Notes: generated from the sequence alone by a model not told the origin. A stretch of 64,000 nucleotides of DNA from Bacillota bacterium (GCA_023392535.1 JAEVYY010000031.1:1-64000), one strand, 5' to 3'. Counted from the stretch's first letter, positions 33,343 to 42,653 are shown. Made by a program: numbers and translations.

Positions 33343-33372
33343 TTGGTAATATTATGAAGATGCATGTATAAT
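33343..33372 (+). promoter_or_regulatory. Promoter of the S41 peptidase gene
   Basis: TTGGTA (33343-33348), 18 bases and TATAAT (33367-33372). Confidence 0.5.
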
Positions 33373-33398
33373 AAGAAAAAAGGAAAAGGATCAGTAAA

Positions 33399-34724
33399 AT
33401 GAAAAGAAAAATAGTAGCAGGTTTATTAGCACTTACTATGATTTTTTACCTAGTTGCGTGTAGTTCAAAGCAAGGAGGTAGCCGAGAGGAAAAAAGCAGT
33501 TCCATTTCAAACGATGTTCTATATGTGGATAAACTTCTAACCAATGAACAAATGGTTTCGGATTATGATGCTATGTGGAAGGCTGTGAAAGAAAGTTATC
33601 CTTTTTGGGGCGTGCTTGCTCGGAGCAAGCCGGATGATCCAGATTACTACGATGCAATTATTTCAGATTATCGTGAACAGCTTCAATGCGTAGAAGCAGG
33701 GAGCGATGAGGCAATGGAAAAGTTTTTAGAAATTGTGGCTTGCAGTCTATATGATGTGTGCGGTACGGTTGGACACGTGAGTATTATCAATCCAAACTAT
33801 TTTAAAGGGTTAGATGTTTATAAGGAGTACGCTGAGGAAATGCCGGAAGTAAAGCCGTGGGTTGATGTAATCGAAAAACCGGAGGTTATATTCTTCTATA
33901 AATATTATGATTACCTGATGACACTTTCACCTGAAGATAAGAGCAATGATGGGTCTCAAGACGAGAAATCAATGGAACAGCCAGAGTTAGAGGGAGAGCC
34001 TGTAAGTGCGAATCTTAAAACAAATATTCTTGAAGAAGGAAAAACTGCTTACATCAGAGTAAATTCCTTTGATAATGCCTATATAAATGATGATCTGCCC
34101 AAAATACAGGCATTTTTAGAAAAAGTAAAAAATTACCAAAATTTGATCATAGACATTCAAGCAAATGGCGGTGGCAATACTGCCTACTGGGAGGAGGCCT
34201 TTGTCCGCCCTAATATTGCTGAACCGGTCAGCACTCGGTTGGTACGACTAATGAAGGATACCGAATTGACACGGCAATTCTACATGGCAGGTTACAAAAA
34301 TTCGCTATTAAGTCCAGAGGAAGTCAAAAACGACGCAAAATTTACGAAACTGACCAAGGAGGACTTAGGCGATTTGACGCTTGCAAGGGAATTATCAGAT
34401 ACCATAGAGCCTAAAAAAAGTGAGAAGTTATTTAATGGGAAAGTATGGTTGTTGGTAGGACCTTCTGTGTATTCCTCGGCGGAGGCGTTTGCAGTATTTT
34501 GCAAAGACACAGGTTTTGCTACTTTGGTTGGACAGACAACCGGCGGTTCCGACAGCGGTGGTCCGATCCTATTTGAATTACCTATCAGCCATCTTTTGAT
34601 TCAGTTTGATGTGGAATACTGCCTTAATGCGGATGGAAGCTGCAATCAGGAAATGGGCACCGTACCAGACATTGAGACAGAAGATGCACTGCATGAAGTA
34701 TTAGAGTTAATTAAAAAACCATAA
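33399..34724 (+). CDS. S41-family peptidase lipoprotein
   Basis: A lipoprotein signal peptide ends in LVAC with Cys21. A helical N-terminal region follows, then an S41 (C-terminal processing/tricorn-like) protease domain from about residue 205. There YIRVNSFDNAYINDD and LIIDIQANGGGNTAYW lead to VGPSVYSSAEAFAVFCKDTG, whose Ser after Tyr-Ser is the likely nucleophile, and GQTTGGSDSGGP. There is no PDZ domain, unlike CtpA. The substrate is unknown. The codon choice looks slightly richer in G+C than in the neighbours, which could hint at later acquisition, but this is only an impression. AAAGGATCAGTAAA precedes the ATG. Confidence 0.82.
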   Translation: MKRKIVAGLLALTMIFYLVACSSKQGGSREEKSSSISNDVLYVDKLLTNEQMVSDYDAMWKAVKESYPFWGVLARSKPDDPDYYDAIISDYREQLQCVEAGSDEAMEKFLEIVACSLYDVCGTVGHVSIINPNYFKGLDVYKEYAEEMPEVKPWVDVIEKPEVIFFYKYYDYLMTLSPEDKSNDGSQDEKSMEQPELEGEPVSANLKTNILEEGKTAYIRVNSFDNAYINDDLPKIQAFLEKVKNYQNLIIDIQANGGGNTAYWEEAFVRPNIAEPVSTRLVRLMKDTELTRQFYMAGYKNSLLSPEEVKNDAKFTKLTKEDLGDLTLARELSDTIEPKKSEKLFNGKVWLLVGPSVYSSAEAFAVFCKDTGFATLVGQTTGGSDSGGPILFELPISHLLIQFDVEYCLNADGSCNQEMGTVPDIETEDALHEVLELIKKP

Positions 34725-34800
34725 TTTTGCGATGTTCAACAATGTGCTAAGATGCGTATCCATTAGAATAAGTAGTATTTTTTTGCTAGTGCCATTGCCC

Positions 34801-34816
34801 TTTGCGTATTCGCAAA
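34801..34816 (+). repeat. Small palindrome upstream of the methyltransferase/MTHFR gene
   Basis: TTTGCG (34801-34806) and CGCAAA (34811-34816) around TATT, 58 bases before the start at 34875. Possible operator or RNA hairpin. No SAM riboswitch core is visible in this 150-base gap. Confidence 0.4.
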
Positions 34817-34874
34817 AGATATGGTACAGTATTTACGGTTAGGATTAAAATACAAAGGGAAATCGAGTAACTAT

Positions 34875-36641
34875 ATGACAATAAGAGAATACTTGAAAAA
34901 TAAGAAATTGATTTGTGACGGTGCATTTGGAACCTATTATGCAGCAATGGGAGGCTCCGGATTGCCAGAGAAGGCAAATATAGATCATCCAGAGCTCGTA
35001 TTAATGATTCATCAAGCGTATATTAAGGCAGGCGCCAGATTAATTCGTACGAACACGTTTGCGTCGAATACGAAAACATTGTCCTGTGATAAGGAAACAA
35101 TGTCAGAGAATATGATTGCTGCTTATCAGTTGGCTATGCAGGCAACGGAAATAGTTGATGATACCGTATATGTAGCAGGTGATATCGGTCCTCTGCCTGA
35201 TATGCGTACATTGGAAGAAGCAAAGATATATGAAGAATACCGTTTTATTTGTGATACCTTCATTAAGGCTGGTGCAAAAATATTAATTTTTGAGACTATG
35301 AAAGGACTGGATGTAATAGATAGAGTCATTGAAGACGTAAAAAAAGAAAATCCAGACCTCTTTATTATTGTTCAGTTTTGTGTAAATCAGCATGGATATA
35401 CAGAAACGGGAATGAATGCAAAGCGCTTATTAGAAAAAATAGCAAGCATGCAGGCAATCGATGTGACGGGTTTTAATTGTGGGGTAGGACCAGGACATAT
35501 GTATCAGATTCTGACACAATTGAATCTAGATATAGGTAAGAATATGATTGCATTGCCTAATGCAAGTTATCCCAAAAGTATTCAGGATCGATTGGTCTTT
35601 ATGGAAAACATGGATTATTTTGCAGATAAAGTAAAGGATATTGCTACACTAGGTGTTACTATTCTGGGTGGATGTTGTGGCACCAATCCAAAATATATTG
35701 AGAAGATACTGGAAACTGTACCGTTAGAGACCGATTCAGAGAATCACAGTTTAGTAAGTTCTAGTAGTTTGATATTGGATACAAAAAAAGAGAATCATTT
35801 TTTCGCCCATAAGAAAAAAAATGAAAAAATAATAGCGGTAGAACTTTCTCCACCGCCCAATGCGGATTTCGAGAAAATAATGGATTCTGCCAATTTATTA
35901 AAATCTAGTAAGGTTGATGTGATTACATTTCCGGATTCTCCTTCAGGAAGAACAAGAGCCGATTCGATTTTAATGGCTGTAAAAGTAGCAAATGAGGTGA
36001 AAATACCGGTAATGCCTCATATTTGCTGTCGCGATAAAAATGCGATTGCAATGCGCTCACAATTACTTGGAGCTCATATCAACGGAGTTAAAAATTTATT
36101 AGTAATAACCGGAGATCCGGTACCTGTAACTGTCAGACAGGAGATTAAAAGTGTATTTAATTTTGAATCGGTAGGAGTCATGCGTGCGATCCAAGAGATG
36201 AATAAAGAGCAATTTGCGCAAAATGAGATGATCTATGGCGGTGCCCTTAACCATAACCGTCCAAATATTGAGGTAGAGATTGAGCGAATGCGAAAAAAAA
36301 TAGCAGCGGGAGCACAATTTTTTATGACACAGCCATTATTTAGTAAGGCGGATGTGGAAAGACTAAGGTACATGAAATCTCAAGTCGATACCAGGATTAT
36401 TTGTGGTGTAATGCCTCTAGTCAGTAAAAAAAATGCACTTTTTATGAAAAATGAGATGGCGGGAATTGATATACCAGATGATATTGTCGCTAATTTTAAA
36501 GATGGTATGACGAGAGAAGAAGGAGAAAAGGTCGGAGTATCCATAGTAAAAAATATAAAAGAATTAACAGAAGATTTTGTGGATGGTTATTATTTTTCAA
36601 TTCCATTTAACAGAGTATATTTATTAGAGCAGATGTTATAA
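34875..36641 (+). CDS. Fused homocysteine S-methyltransferase / methylenetetrahydrofolate reductase
   Basis: The N-terminal half (about 1-290) is a zinc-dependent homocysteine methyltransferase barrel: LICDGAFGTYYAAMGG, RTNTFASNT, the zinc-binding Cys in GFNCGVGPGHM and the CC pair in LGGCCGTNPKYI. The C-terminal half (about 310-588) is a MetF-type flavoprotein: VAVELSPPPNADFEK, PHICCRDKN, LLVITGDPV and FFMTQPLFSK. Together they reduce methylene-THF and use the methyl group for methionine or homocysteine turnover, as in YitJ-type proteins. I chose ATG 34875 (588 residues). The 18 codons before it look non-conserved. Confidence 0.92.
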   Translation: MTIREYLKNKKLICDGAFGTYYAAMGGSGLPEKANIDHPELVLMIHQAYIKAGARLIRTNTFASNTKTLSCDKETMSENMIAAYQLAMQATEIVDDTVYVAGDIGPLPDMRTLEEAKIYEEYRFICDTFIKAGAKILIFETMKGLDVIDRVIEDVKKENPDLFIIVQFCVNQHGYTETGMNAKRLLEKIASMQAIDVTGFNCGVGPGHMYQILTQLNLDIGKNMIALPNASYPKSIQDRLVFMENMDYFADKVKDIATLGVTILGGCCGTNPKYIEKILETVPLETDSENHSLVSSSSLILDTKKENHFFAHKKKNEKIIAVELSPPPNADFEKIMDSANLLKSSKVDVITFPDSPSGRTRADSILMAVKVANEVKIPVMPHICCRDKNAIAMRSQLLGAHINGVKNLLVITGDPVPVTVRQEIKSVFNFESVGVMRAIQEMNKEQFAQNEMIYGGALNHNRPNIEVEIERMRKKIAAGAQFFMTQPLFSKADVERLRYMKSQVDTRIICGVMPLVSKKNALFMKNEMAGIDIPDDIVANFKDGMTREEGEKVGVSIVKNIKELTEDFVDGYYFSIPFNRVYLLEQML

Positions 36642-36661
36642 AGGTAGGAGGAGTTGGTAAT

Positions 36662-37261
36662 ATGTTTAGAGTACAGGCAGATATCAAAAATGTGAACTAT
36701 GATGCCATGTTAGATACTTTTATGAACCAGATAAAACAACAACAGCAAAACGGGACGTTAGGTGGCATGAAGATTCCGCCGATGCTGAATATGGATATTT
36801 TAAAGAAGATGCCACAGGAAACTAAGGATGCTATGGTTGCAAGTGCAATCAATGCGGAACAACAAAGGATGAAAGACATGATAGAAATGTATTCTGCAAA
36901 GGCAGGGCAGAATATTAAGATTCATCGATTACAAGTCTTATGTGTAAAGGAGGCAAATTGCACGATACGCTTAAATCTGGATGTCACTTCCATGGATAGC
37001 ATTACAGCAATAGAAAAAATTGCCACCATTTTAATAGAAGATGATCTGAAAACAGTTATGGGTGAGGATTACCAGGAAAACATATCGGTATCGGAAGCGG
37101 TAACTTATATCAAAGAACAGAATGAAAAAAAACAGTATTTTTTTATATTAAAAAGTATGAGTAATAAGAAAAAAATGATTATAGAAAAATTGGAATCTAT
37201 GGCAGCAGATATCGGAATAAGTCTTGAATTGACGAATATTCGGTTTATGGTCCAGTCTTAA
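36662..37261 (+). CDS. Unknown protein between the MTHFR fusion and rqcH
   Basis: I do not recognise this 199-residue protein. It is soluble and mostly helical by eye, with a Gln-rich helix (NQIKQQQQNG), a Met/Pro-rich segment (GGMKIPPMLNMDILKKMP), a charged helix, and a C-terminal part of alternating strands and helices (VTSMDSITAIEKIATILIEDD, MIIEKLESMAADIGISLEL). There is no signal peptide, membrane helix or Cys pair. TAGGAGGAGTTGGTAAT before the ATG is a good ribosome-binding site, and it starts 20 bases after the MTHFR fusion and ends 17 before rqcH, so it is co-transcribed and probably a real protein. Confidence 0.75.
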   Translation: MFRVQADIKNVNYDAMLDTFMNQIKQQQQNGTLGGMKIPPMLNMDILKKMPQETKDAMVASAINAEQQRMKDMIEMYSAKAGQNIKIHRLQVLCVKEANCTIRLNLDVTSMDSITAIEKIATILIEDDLKTVMGEDYQENISVSEAVTYIKEQNEKKQYFFILKSMSNKKKMIIEKLESMAADIGISLELTNIRFMVQS

Positions 37262-37278
37262 AAAAGTGAGGTTTGGAA

Positions 37279-39018
37279 GTGGCGTTTGATGGAATAACAA
37301 TTGCAAATGTTGTGAAGGAATGTAAGGACAGATTAATAGGTGGCAGGATATATAAGATTGCCCAGCCTGAAAAGGATGAACTATTATTGACATTTAAGGC
37401 AGGAGGAAAAGATCAATATCGTTTATTGCTATCGGCGGATGCTTCGCTACCGCTTATTTATTTTACAAAAAATAATAAGACAAGTCCATTAACAGCTCCT
37501 AATTTTTGTATGCTTCTTCGAAAGCATTTACAGAATGCAAGGGTTATTGGAATCGAGCAGCCAGGATTAGAACGTGTTGTAAGAATGGAATTGGAACACC
37601 TAGATGAGCTTGGAGATCTTTGTCGTAAATATTTGATCATAGAAATTATGGGAAAACATAGTAATATTATATTCTGTGACCAGAACAATAAAATTATAGA
37701 TAGTATCAAACATGTTTCAGGGATGATGAGTTCCGTTCGAGAAGTACTTCCAGGAAGGGATTATTTTATACCAGAGACACAAGATAAGAAAAATCCATTG
37801 GAAGCGGTAATATCTTCTTTTAGAACGGCATTACAAAAGAAATCGATACCCCTATACAAGGCGATTTATAACTCGTTTACAGGGATATCTCCAATGATAG
37901 CAAATGAGATCTGTTATTTGTCCGATGTAGATGCTTCTATGCCAACGAATGCAATGGAAGAATCACAGATTGAAGTACTTTATCAAAATTTTGCTAAAGT
38001 GCTGCAATATGTAAAGGAAGAAAGATTTTATCCTAATATTGTATATAAGAGCGGAGAGCCGGCTGAGTATGCGTCAATTCCACTAACGATATTTCATAAA
38101 GAGGAAACAGTACCATTTGCCTCGATATCTGAGTTGCTGGAACTCTATTATGCCGAAAAGAATACGATTACAAGAATCCGGCAGAAATCAGTGGATTTGA
38201 GAAGAGTTGTGCAAACGGCATTAGAGCGTAATGTGAAAAAGTATGATATTCAAATGAAGCAAATGCAAGATACCGAAAAAAAAGATAAATTGAGAGTATA
38301 TGGTGAATTGCTAAATGCTTATGGGTATGAGATAGAGACTGGTGCAAAATCGATGGAGGCTTTGAATTATTATACGAATGAGATGATAACGATTCCCTTG
38401 GATCCATTGTTATCACCGGGAGAAAATGCCAAGAAGTATTTTGAGAAATATGGAAAACTCAAGAGAACGTATGAAGCATTAACGGCACTGACGAAAGAGA
38501 CAAAAGAAGAAATCGAGCATTTGGAATCAATTAGTACAGCACTGGATATTGCGTTACAGGAAGAGGATTTGGTTCAAATCAAAGAAGAATTGACCCAAAA
38601 TGGATACATACGAAGAAAAGGAAATGTAAAAAGGCAAAAGATTACAAGTAAACCATTTCATTATGTCAGCAGTGACGGATTTCATATCTACGTGGGAAAA
38701 AATAATTTTCAGAATGAGGAATTAACATTTCAATTAGCAGTTGGAAATGACTGGTGGTTTCATGCGAAAGGGATCCCTGGTTCCCACGTTGTTGTAAAAA
38801 CAAATGGGGAAGAATTACCGGATGGTACGTTTGAAGAGGCAGGGAAATTGGCGGCTTATTATTCCAAGGGGAGAGGTCAGGAAAAAATTGAAATTGATTA
38901 TACAAGGAAGAAAAATGTTAAGAAACCAGCAGGTGGAAAACCAGGTTTTGTTGTCTATTATACAAATTATTCTTTGATAATTGATTCTGATATTAGTGGA
39001 ATACAAGAAGTAAAATAA
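37279..39018 (+). CDS. rqcH: NFACT-family ribosome quality-control factor RqcH
   Basis: RqcH binds obstructed 50S subunits and adds C-terminal alanine tails that mark stalled peptides for degradation. It was earlier called a fibronectin-binding protein. The 579 residues comprise NFACT-N (MAFDGITIANVVKECK), a coiled-coil middle (about 300-420) and NFACT-R with FHYVSSDGFHIYVGKNN and NDWWFHAKGIPGSHVVVKT. In place of the DR pair important in B. subtilis RqcH (97/98), I read Glu98-Arg99. The start is GTG 37279, seven bases after GAGG; a TTG two codons earlier is in frame. It precedes yicC-remA-gmk-rpoZ, as yloA does in B. subtilis. Confidence 0.93.
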   Translation: MAFDGITIANVVKECKDRLIGGRIYKIAQPEKDELLLTFKAGGKDQYRLLLSADASLPLIYFTKNNKTSPLTAPNFCMLLRKHLQNARVIGIEQPGLERVVRMELEHLDELGDLCRKYLIIEIMGKHSNIIFCDQNNKIIDSIKHVSGMMSSVREVLPGRDYFIPETQDKKNPLEAVISSFRTALQKKSIPLYKAIYNSFTGISPMIANEICYLSDVDASMPTNAMEESQIEVLYQNFAKVLQYVKEERFYPNIVYKSGEPAEYASIPLTIFHKEETVPFASISELLELYYAEKNTITRIRQKSVDLRRVVQTALERNVKKYDIQMKQMQDTEKKDKLRVYGELLNAYGYEIETGAKSMEALNYYTNEMITIPLDPLLSPGENAKKYFEKYGKLKRTYEALTALTKETKEEIEHLESISTALDIALQEEDLVQIKEELTQNGYIRRKGNVKRQKITSKPFHYVSSDGFHIYVGKNNFQNEELTFQLAVGNDWWFHAKGIPGSHVVVKTNGEELPDGTFEEAGKLAAYYSKGRGQEKIEIDYTRKKNVKKPAGGKPGFVVYYTNYSLIIDSDISGIQEVK

Positions 39019-39041
39019 AGAGGTAGATTGTAGTATTATTC

Positions 39042-39070
39042 TTGACGATAGATAGTACTTGCACTATAAT
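39042..39070 (+). promoter_or_regulatory. Sigma-A promoter of yicC-remA-gmk-rpoZ
   Basis: TTGACG (39042-39047), 17 bases and TATAAT (39065-39070), placed 70 bases before the yicC start. Confidence 0.78.
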
Positions 39071-39140
39071 AAAAAGAAGTGTGTGAATGTAAATAGTATG
39101 TTACAGTTAACATTACTAAATTGATAAAAGAGGGAAGTAC

Positions 39141-40019
39141 ATGATTAAGAGCATGACCGGGTTCGGAAGATGTGAGGCTGCAGAAGGCAGCCGTAAATTT
39201 ACAGTTGAGATGAAGTCAGTAAATCATCGGTATCTTGATGCAAATATTAAAATGCCTAAAAAACTAAATTTTTTTGAGTCATCAATCCGCAATCTATTAA
39301 AAAATTATATGCAAAGAGGCAAAGTAGATATTTTCATTACGTATGAAGATTTTAGTGAAAATAATGTCTGTATCAAATACAATGCAGATGTTGCAAAAGA
39401 ATACATGAAATATCTGCACCAAATGGCACAGGATTTTGGACTAGAAAATGATGTACGTATCTCTTCTCTGTCCAGATATCCGGAAGTATTTACGATGGAA
39501 GAACAGACAATTGACGAAGAAGAGATATGGAAGGGACTGGAGAAAGCTCTGAAAGGGGCGTCTGAAGGTTTTGTGGAGACAAGAATCATAGAGGGAGAAA
39601 ATCTAAAGAAAGATTTATTAAATAAGCTAGATTCTATGTTGGAGCTTGTTGCTTTTATATCAGACAGATCACCACAGATCATTGCAGAATATAAAGCTAA
39701 ACTAACGGAAAAAGTAAAAGATCTATTGGAGGATACAAAAGTAGATGAAAATAGACTTTTAACAGAGATAACTATTTTTGCAGATAAAGTTTGCGTGGAT
39801 GAAGAAATTGTCCGTTTGAAGAGTCATATTGAGACTACAAAAAATACGTTGATAGAGGGCGGAAGCATTGGGCGAAAACTTGACTTTATCGCACAAGAGA
39901 TGAATCGTGAAGCAAACACAATTCTTTCAAAAGCCAGTGACCTTGAAATATCCAATCGTGCAATAGAACTCAAGACAGAAATTGAAAAAGTGAGAGAACA
40001 GATTCAGAATATAGAATAG
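39141..40019 (+). CDS. yicC: YicC/YloC-family endoribonuclease
   Basis: YicC proteins are endoribonucleases implicated in RNA turnover. The start MIKSMTGFGRCEA is the family signature. The C-terminal part (DUF1732) carries DENRLLTEITIFADKVCVDEEIVRL, IGRKLDFIAQEMNREANTILSKA and ELKTEIEKVREQIQNIE in pieces. The 292 residues are normal. AGAGGGAAGTAC precedes the ATG. The stop overlaps the GTG GTG codons just before remA. The grouping with remA, gmk and rpoZ is conserved. Confidence 0.93.
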   Translation: MIKSMTGFGRCEAAEGSRKFTVEMKSVNHRYLDANIKMPKKLNFFESSIRNLLKNYMQRGKVDIFITYEDFSENNVCIKYNADVAKEYMKYLHQMAQDFGLENDVRISSLSRYPEVFTMEEQTIDEEEIWKGLEKALKGASEGFVETRIIEGENLKKDLLNKLDSMLELVAFISDRSPQIIAEYKAKLTEKVKDLLEDTKVDENRLLTEITIFADKVCVDEEIVRLKSHIETTKNTLIEGGSIGRKLDFIAQEMNREANTILSKASDLEISNRAIELKTEIEKVREQIQNIE

Positions 40020-40030
40020 TGGTGGTATAC

Positions 40031-40291
40031 ATGAATAAATTGATTCATATAGGCTTTGGCAACATTGTGAACACGGATAAGATTATTGCAATTGTCAGTC
40101 CTGATTCAGCACCTGTTAAACGTATGGTGCAGAAAGCAAAAGAATCTGGAGTGGCGATAGACGCAACACAAGGAAGAAAGACAAAGTCCGTATTGGTCAT
40201 GTCAAATAGCCAGCTGGTATTATCGGCTCTTTTACCTGAGACAATTGCGGGGCGGGCACAAATAGAGAGTGAAGATGAGAATGAAGAGTAA
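40031..40291 (+). CDS. remA: RemA-family extracellular matrix regulator
   Basis: RemA is a small DNA-binding protein (DUF370) that forms ring-like arrays on DNA and activates biofilm and osmoprotection genes in B. subtilis. The 86 residues include the family core LIHIGFGNIVNTDKIIAIVSPDSAPVKRM (split here), DATQGRKTKSVLVM and SALLPETIAGR. I chose ATG 40031; GTG 40019 in frame is less likely. The 3' end overlaps gmk by 17 bases. Position between yicC and gmk matches B. subtilis. Confidence 0.92.
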   Translation: MNKLIHIGFGNIVNTDKIIAIVSPDSAPVKRMVQKAKESGVAIDATQGRKTKSVLVMSNSQLVLSALLPETIAGRAQIESEDENEE

Positions 40292-40916
40292 AAAAGGTAT
40301 CTTAGTAGTTGTGTCTGGTTTTTCGGGAGCTGGTAAGGGAACCGTTATGAAACAATTACTAAGCACATATGATAATTATGCGTTGTCCGTATCCATGGCG
40401 ACCAGGCAGCCAAGACCGGGAGAAGTAGACGGAAAAGATTATTTTTTTGTTTCCAGGCAGAAGTTTGAAGAACAGATACAAAAAGAAGGTCTTATAGAGT
40501 ATGCACAGTATTGTGCCAACTATTATGGAACACCCAAAATGTATGTAGAGGAACAGCTTAGGCAAGGCAAGGATGTGATACTTGAAATTGAGATACAGGG
40601 CGCACTTAAAATCAAAGAGAATTTTGAGACAGCCTTATTGATTTTCGTGATGCCTCCCAATATAAGAGAATTGGAAAGACGTTTGATCGGACGTGGGACA
40701 GAAAGTTTGGAAGTGATTCGGCAAAGGCTTGCCAGGGCTGATGAAGAGGCAGAGGGAATTGAGAACTATGATTATATTGTTATTAATGATGAGTTAGATA
40801 AATGTGTGAAGGAATTGCATTCCATTATTACAGCGGCACATAATACGCCATCACGTAATGTGGAATTTATACAAGCAATCAAGCAAGATTTAAAGCAACT
40901 TTCGAAAGGAGAATAA
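40275..40916 (+). CDS. gmk: Guanylate kinase
   Basis: Gmk phosphorylates GMP to GDP. The P-loop is SGFSGAGKGTVMKQL, followed by the GMP-binding SVSMATRQPRPGEVDGKDYFFVS and EIEIQGALKIKENF. Several starts are in frame: GTG 40269, ATG 40275 and ATG 40281. I took 40275, five bases after GAGAG. The start region overlaps the end of remA. rpoZ follows directly, as in most Firmicutes and Proteobacteria. Confidence 0.94.
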   Translation: MRMKSKKGILVVVSGFSGAGKGTVMKQLLSTYDNYALSVSMATRQPRPGEVDGKDYFFVSRQKFEEQIQKEGLIEYAQYCANYYGTPKMYVEEQLRQGKDVILEIEIQGALKIKENFETALLIFVMPPNIRELERRLIGRGTESLEVIRQRLARADEEAEGIENYDYIVINDELDKCVKELHSIITAAHNTPSRNVEFIQAIKQDLKQLSKGE

Positions 40917-40917
40917 T

Positions 40918-41154
40918 ATGTTACATCCATCTTATACAGATTTAATGAATGTAGTGAATAGTGAGGTAGAACAAGGAGAGCAATTGGTTGTTAATAGTAG
41001 GTATTCTATTGTTATGGCGACATCAAAAAGAGCCAGACAAATTATTGGTGGTGAAGATCCCCTGATTAATGATGCGGGCAAGAAGCCGTTGTCCATTGCG
41101 GTAGAAGAATTAAATCAGTCCAAAATAAAGATTACCGGTGTTGAAGAGGAATAG
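40918..41154 (+). CDS. rpoZ: RNA polymerase omega subunit
   Basis: Omega assists assembly of the RNA polymerase beta-prime subunit. The 78-residue protein has the family core NSRYSIVMATSKRARQI and GKKPLSIAVEELNQSKIKI. CGAAAGGAGAATAT precedes the ATG, whose A immediately follows the gmk stop region. A terminator ends the unit. Confidence 0.93.
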   Translation: MLHPSYTDLMNVVNSEVEQGEQLVVNSRYSIVMATSKRARQIIGGEDPLINDAGKKPLSIAVEELNQSKIKITGVEEE

Positions 41155-41166
41155 AACGTAAATTTG

Positions 41167-41200
41167 GGAGAAATGACATTAGGTGATTTCTCCTTTTTTA
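41167..41200 (+). terminator. Terminator after rpoZ
   Basis: GGAGAAAT (41167-41174) pairs with ATTTCTCC (41186-41193), 11-base loop, then TTTTTT. Confidence 0.85.
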
Positions 41201-41261
41201 CGCGAGGAAAAAACTAAAATACTATCGTTACTATTAAGAAATAACAGAAATGGGAGCAATT

Positions 41262-42590
41262 ATGAATATATTATTTGTATCTTTAGGATGTGATAAAAAC
41301 CTTGTGGATTCAGAAGTTATGCTTGGTATGTTGGCGGATAATGGCTATACCTTTACCGATGATGAGAGAGAAGCAGAAATTATCGTGGTAAATACTTGTT
41401 GTTTTATTAATGATGCAAAAGAAGAGAGTATTAATACGATATTGGAAATGGCAGAACTTAAAAAAACAGGAAAATGCAAGGCACTAATTGTAACAGGATG
41501 CCTGGCTCAGCGTTATAAAGATGAAATTCAATCTGAAATAGAAGAAGTAGATGCTATTATAGGGACATCAGCGATTGAAAAAATTGTGGAGACGGTAGAA
41601 GAGGTATTGAATGGTACAGGTGAAAATTACATTGCGGATATCAATAAGCTACCTATCTACGGTAAAAAAAGAGTTGTAACAACAGGAGGACATTATACCT
41701 ATTTGAAAATAGCCGAAGGATGTGATAAACATTGTACGTATTGCATCATTCCTAAGATACGTGGAAATTATAGAAGTATACCAATGGAAAATTTAATAGA
41801 AGAGGCAGAACAATTGGTAGAAAATGGCGCAAAGGAATTGATTTTGGTGGCGCAGGAGACAACTCTATATGGGCAGGATATCTATGGTGAAAAAAAATTA
41901 CCTGATTTATTAAGAAGATTATGTAAGATATCCGGTCTCTATTGGATCCGTATTCTTTATTGCTATCCAGAAGAAATTACAGATGAGCTGATCCAAGTGA
42001 TAAAAACGGAGAAAAAGATATGTCACTATTTGGATATGCCGATTCAGCATGCATCCGATTCCATATTAAAGAGAATGGGACGTAGGACAAATCAGGAAGC
42101 ACTAAAAGCGATGATAAAGAAATTGAGAGCAGAAATTCCGGATATCTGCCTACGGACTACGTTGATCACTGGTTTTCCAGGTGAGACAGAGGCGGAGCAT
42201 GAAGAACTGTTACGATTTGTGAATGAGATGGAATTTGACAGGCTTGGAGTCTTTACGTATTCAAAGGAAGAAGATACACCCGCAGCGGATATGGACAATC
42301 AGGTCGATGAGGACGTTAAAGTAAGTCGTCAAACGGAACTAATGGAATTGCAGCAGGAAATTGCTTTTGAGAAAGCGGAAGCTATGATTGGAAGAACGGT
42401 GGGTGCAATTGTGGAAGGTAAAGTAGCCGATGAGGATGCTTATGTGGCAAGGACCTATAAAGATGCACCAAATGTGGATGGTTTTTTATTTATTAATACT
42501 GCTAGAGAGCTAATGACAGGTGATTATGTGATTGCCAAAATAACAGGTTCTAATGCATATGATGTCATAGGAGAATTGATAGAGGAATAG
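41262..42590 (+). CDS. rimO: Ribosomal protein S12 methylthiotransferase
   Basis: RimO adds a methylthio group to an Asp of ribosomal protein S12 using two 4Fe-4S clusters. The N-terminal UPF0004 domain has the Cys residues in SLGCDKN, NTCCFINDA and VTGCLAQRY. The radical-SAM cluster ligands are Cys154, Cys158 and Cys161 (CDKHCTYC). A TRAM domain closes the protein. I chose ATG 41262 after GGGAG, giving 442 residues. The PKIRGNYRSIPMENL segment and the pgsA-cinA-recA context support RimO over MiaB. Confidence 0.94.
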   Translation: MNILFVSLGCDKNLVDSEVMLGMLADNGYTFTDDEREAEIIVVNTCCFINDAKEESINTILEMAELKKTGKCKALIVTGCLAQRYKDEIQSEIEEVDAIIGTSAIEKIVETVEEVLNGTGENYIADINKLPIYGKKRVVTTGGHYTYLKIAEGCDKHCTYCIIPKIRGNYRSIPMENLIEEAEQLVENGAKELILVAQETTLYGQDIYGEKKLPDLLRRLCKISGLYWIRILYCYPEEITDELIQVIKTEKKICHYLDMPIQHASDSILKRMGRRTNQEALKAMIKKLRAEIPDICLRTTLITGFPGETEAEHEELLRFVNEMEFDRLGVFTYSKEEDTPAADMDNQVDEDVKVSRQTELMELQQEIAFEKAEAMIGRTVGAIVEGKVADEDAYVARTYKDAPNVDGFLFINTARELMTGDYVIAKITGSNAYDVIGELIEE

Positions 42591-42653
42591 TCCCATAGTA
42601 ATGAAATGACCAAATATAGAAAATCGATTGCGGTTGCAGTCAGGAGGATGTAA

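Noticed and set aside
34725..34874. SAM riboswitch before the homocysteine methyltransferase fusion
   Set aside because: I looked for the S-box core and terminator and found only a short palindrome; the gap is also too short for most of them with a promoter.
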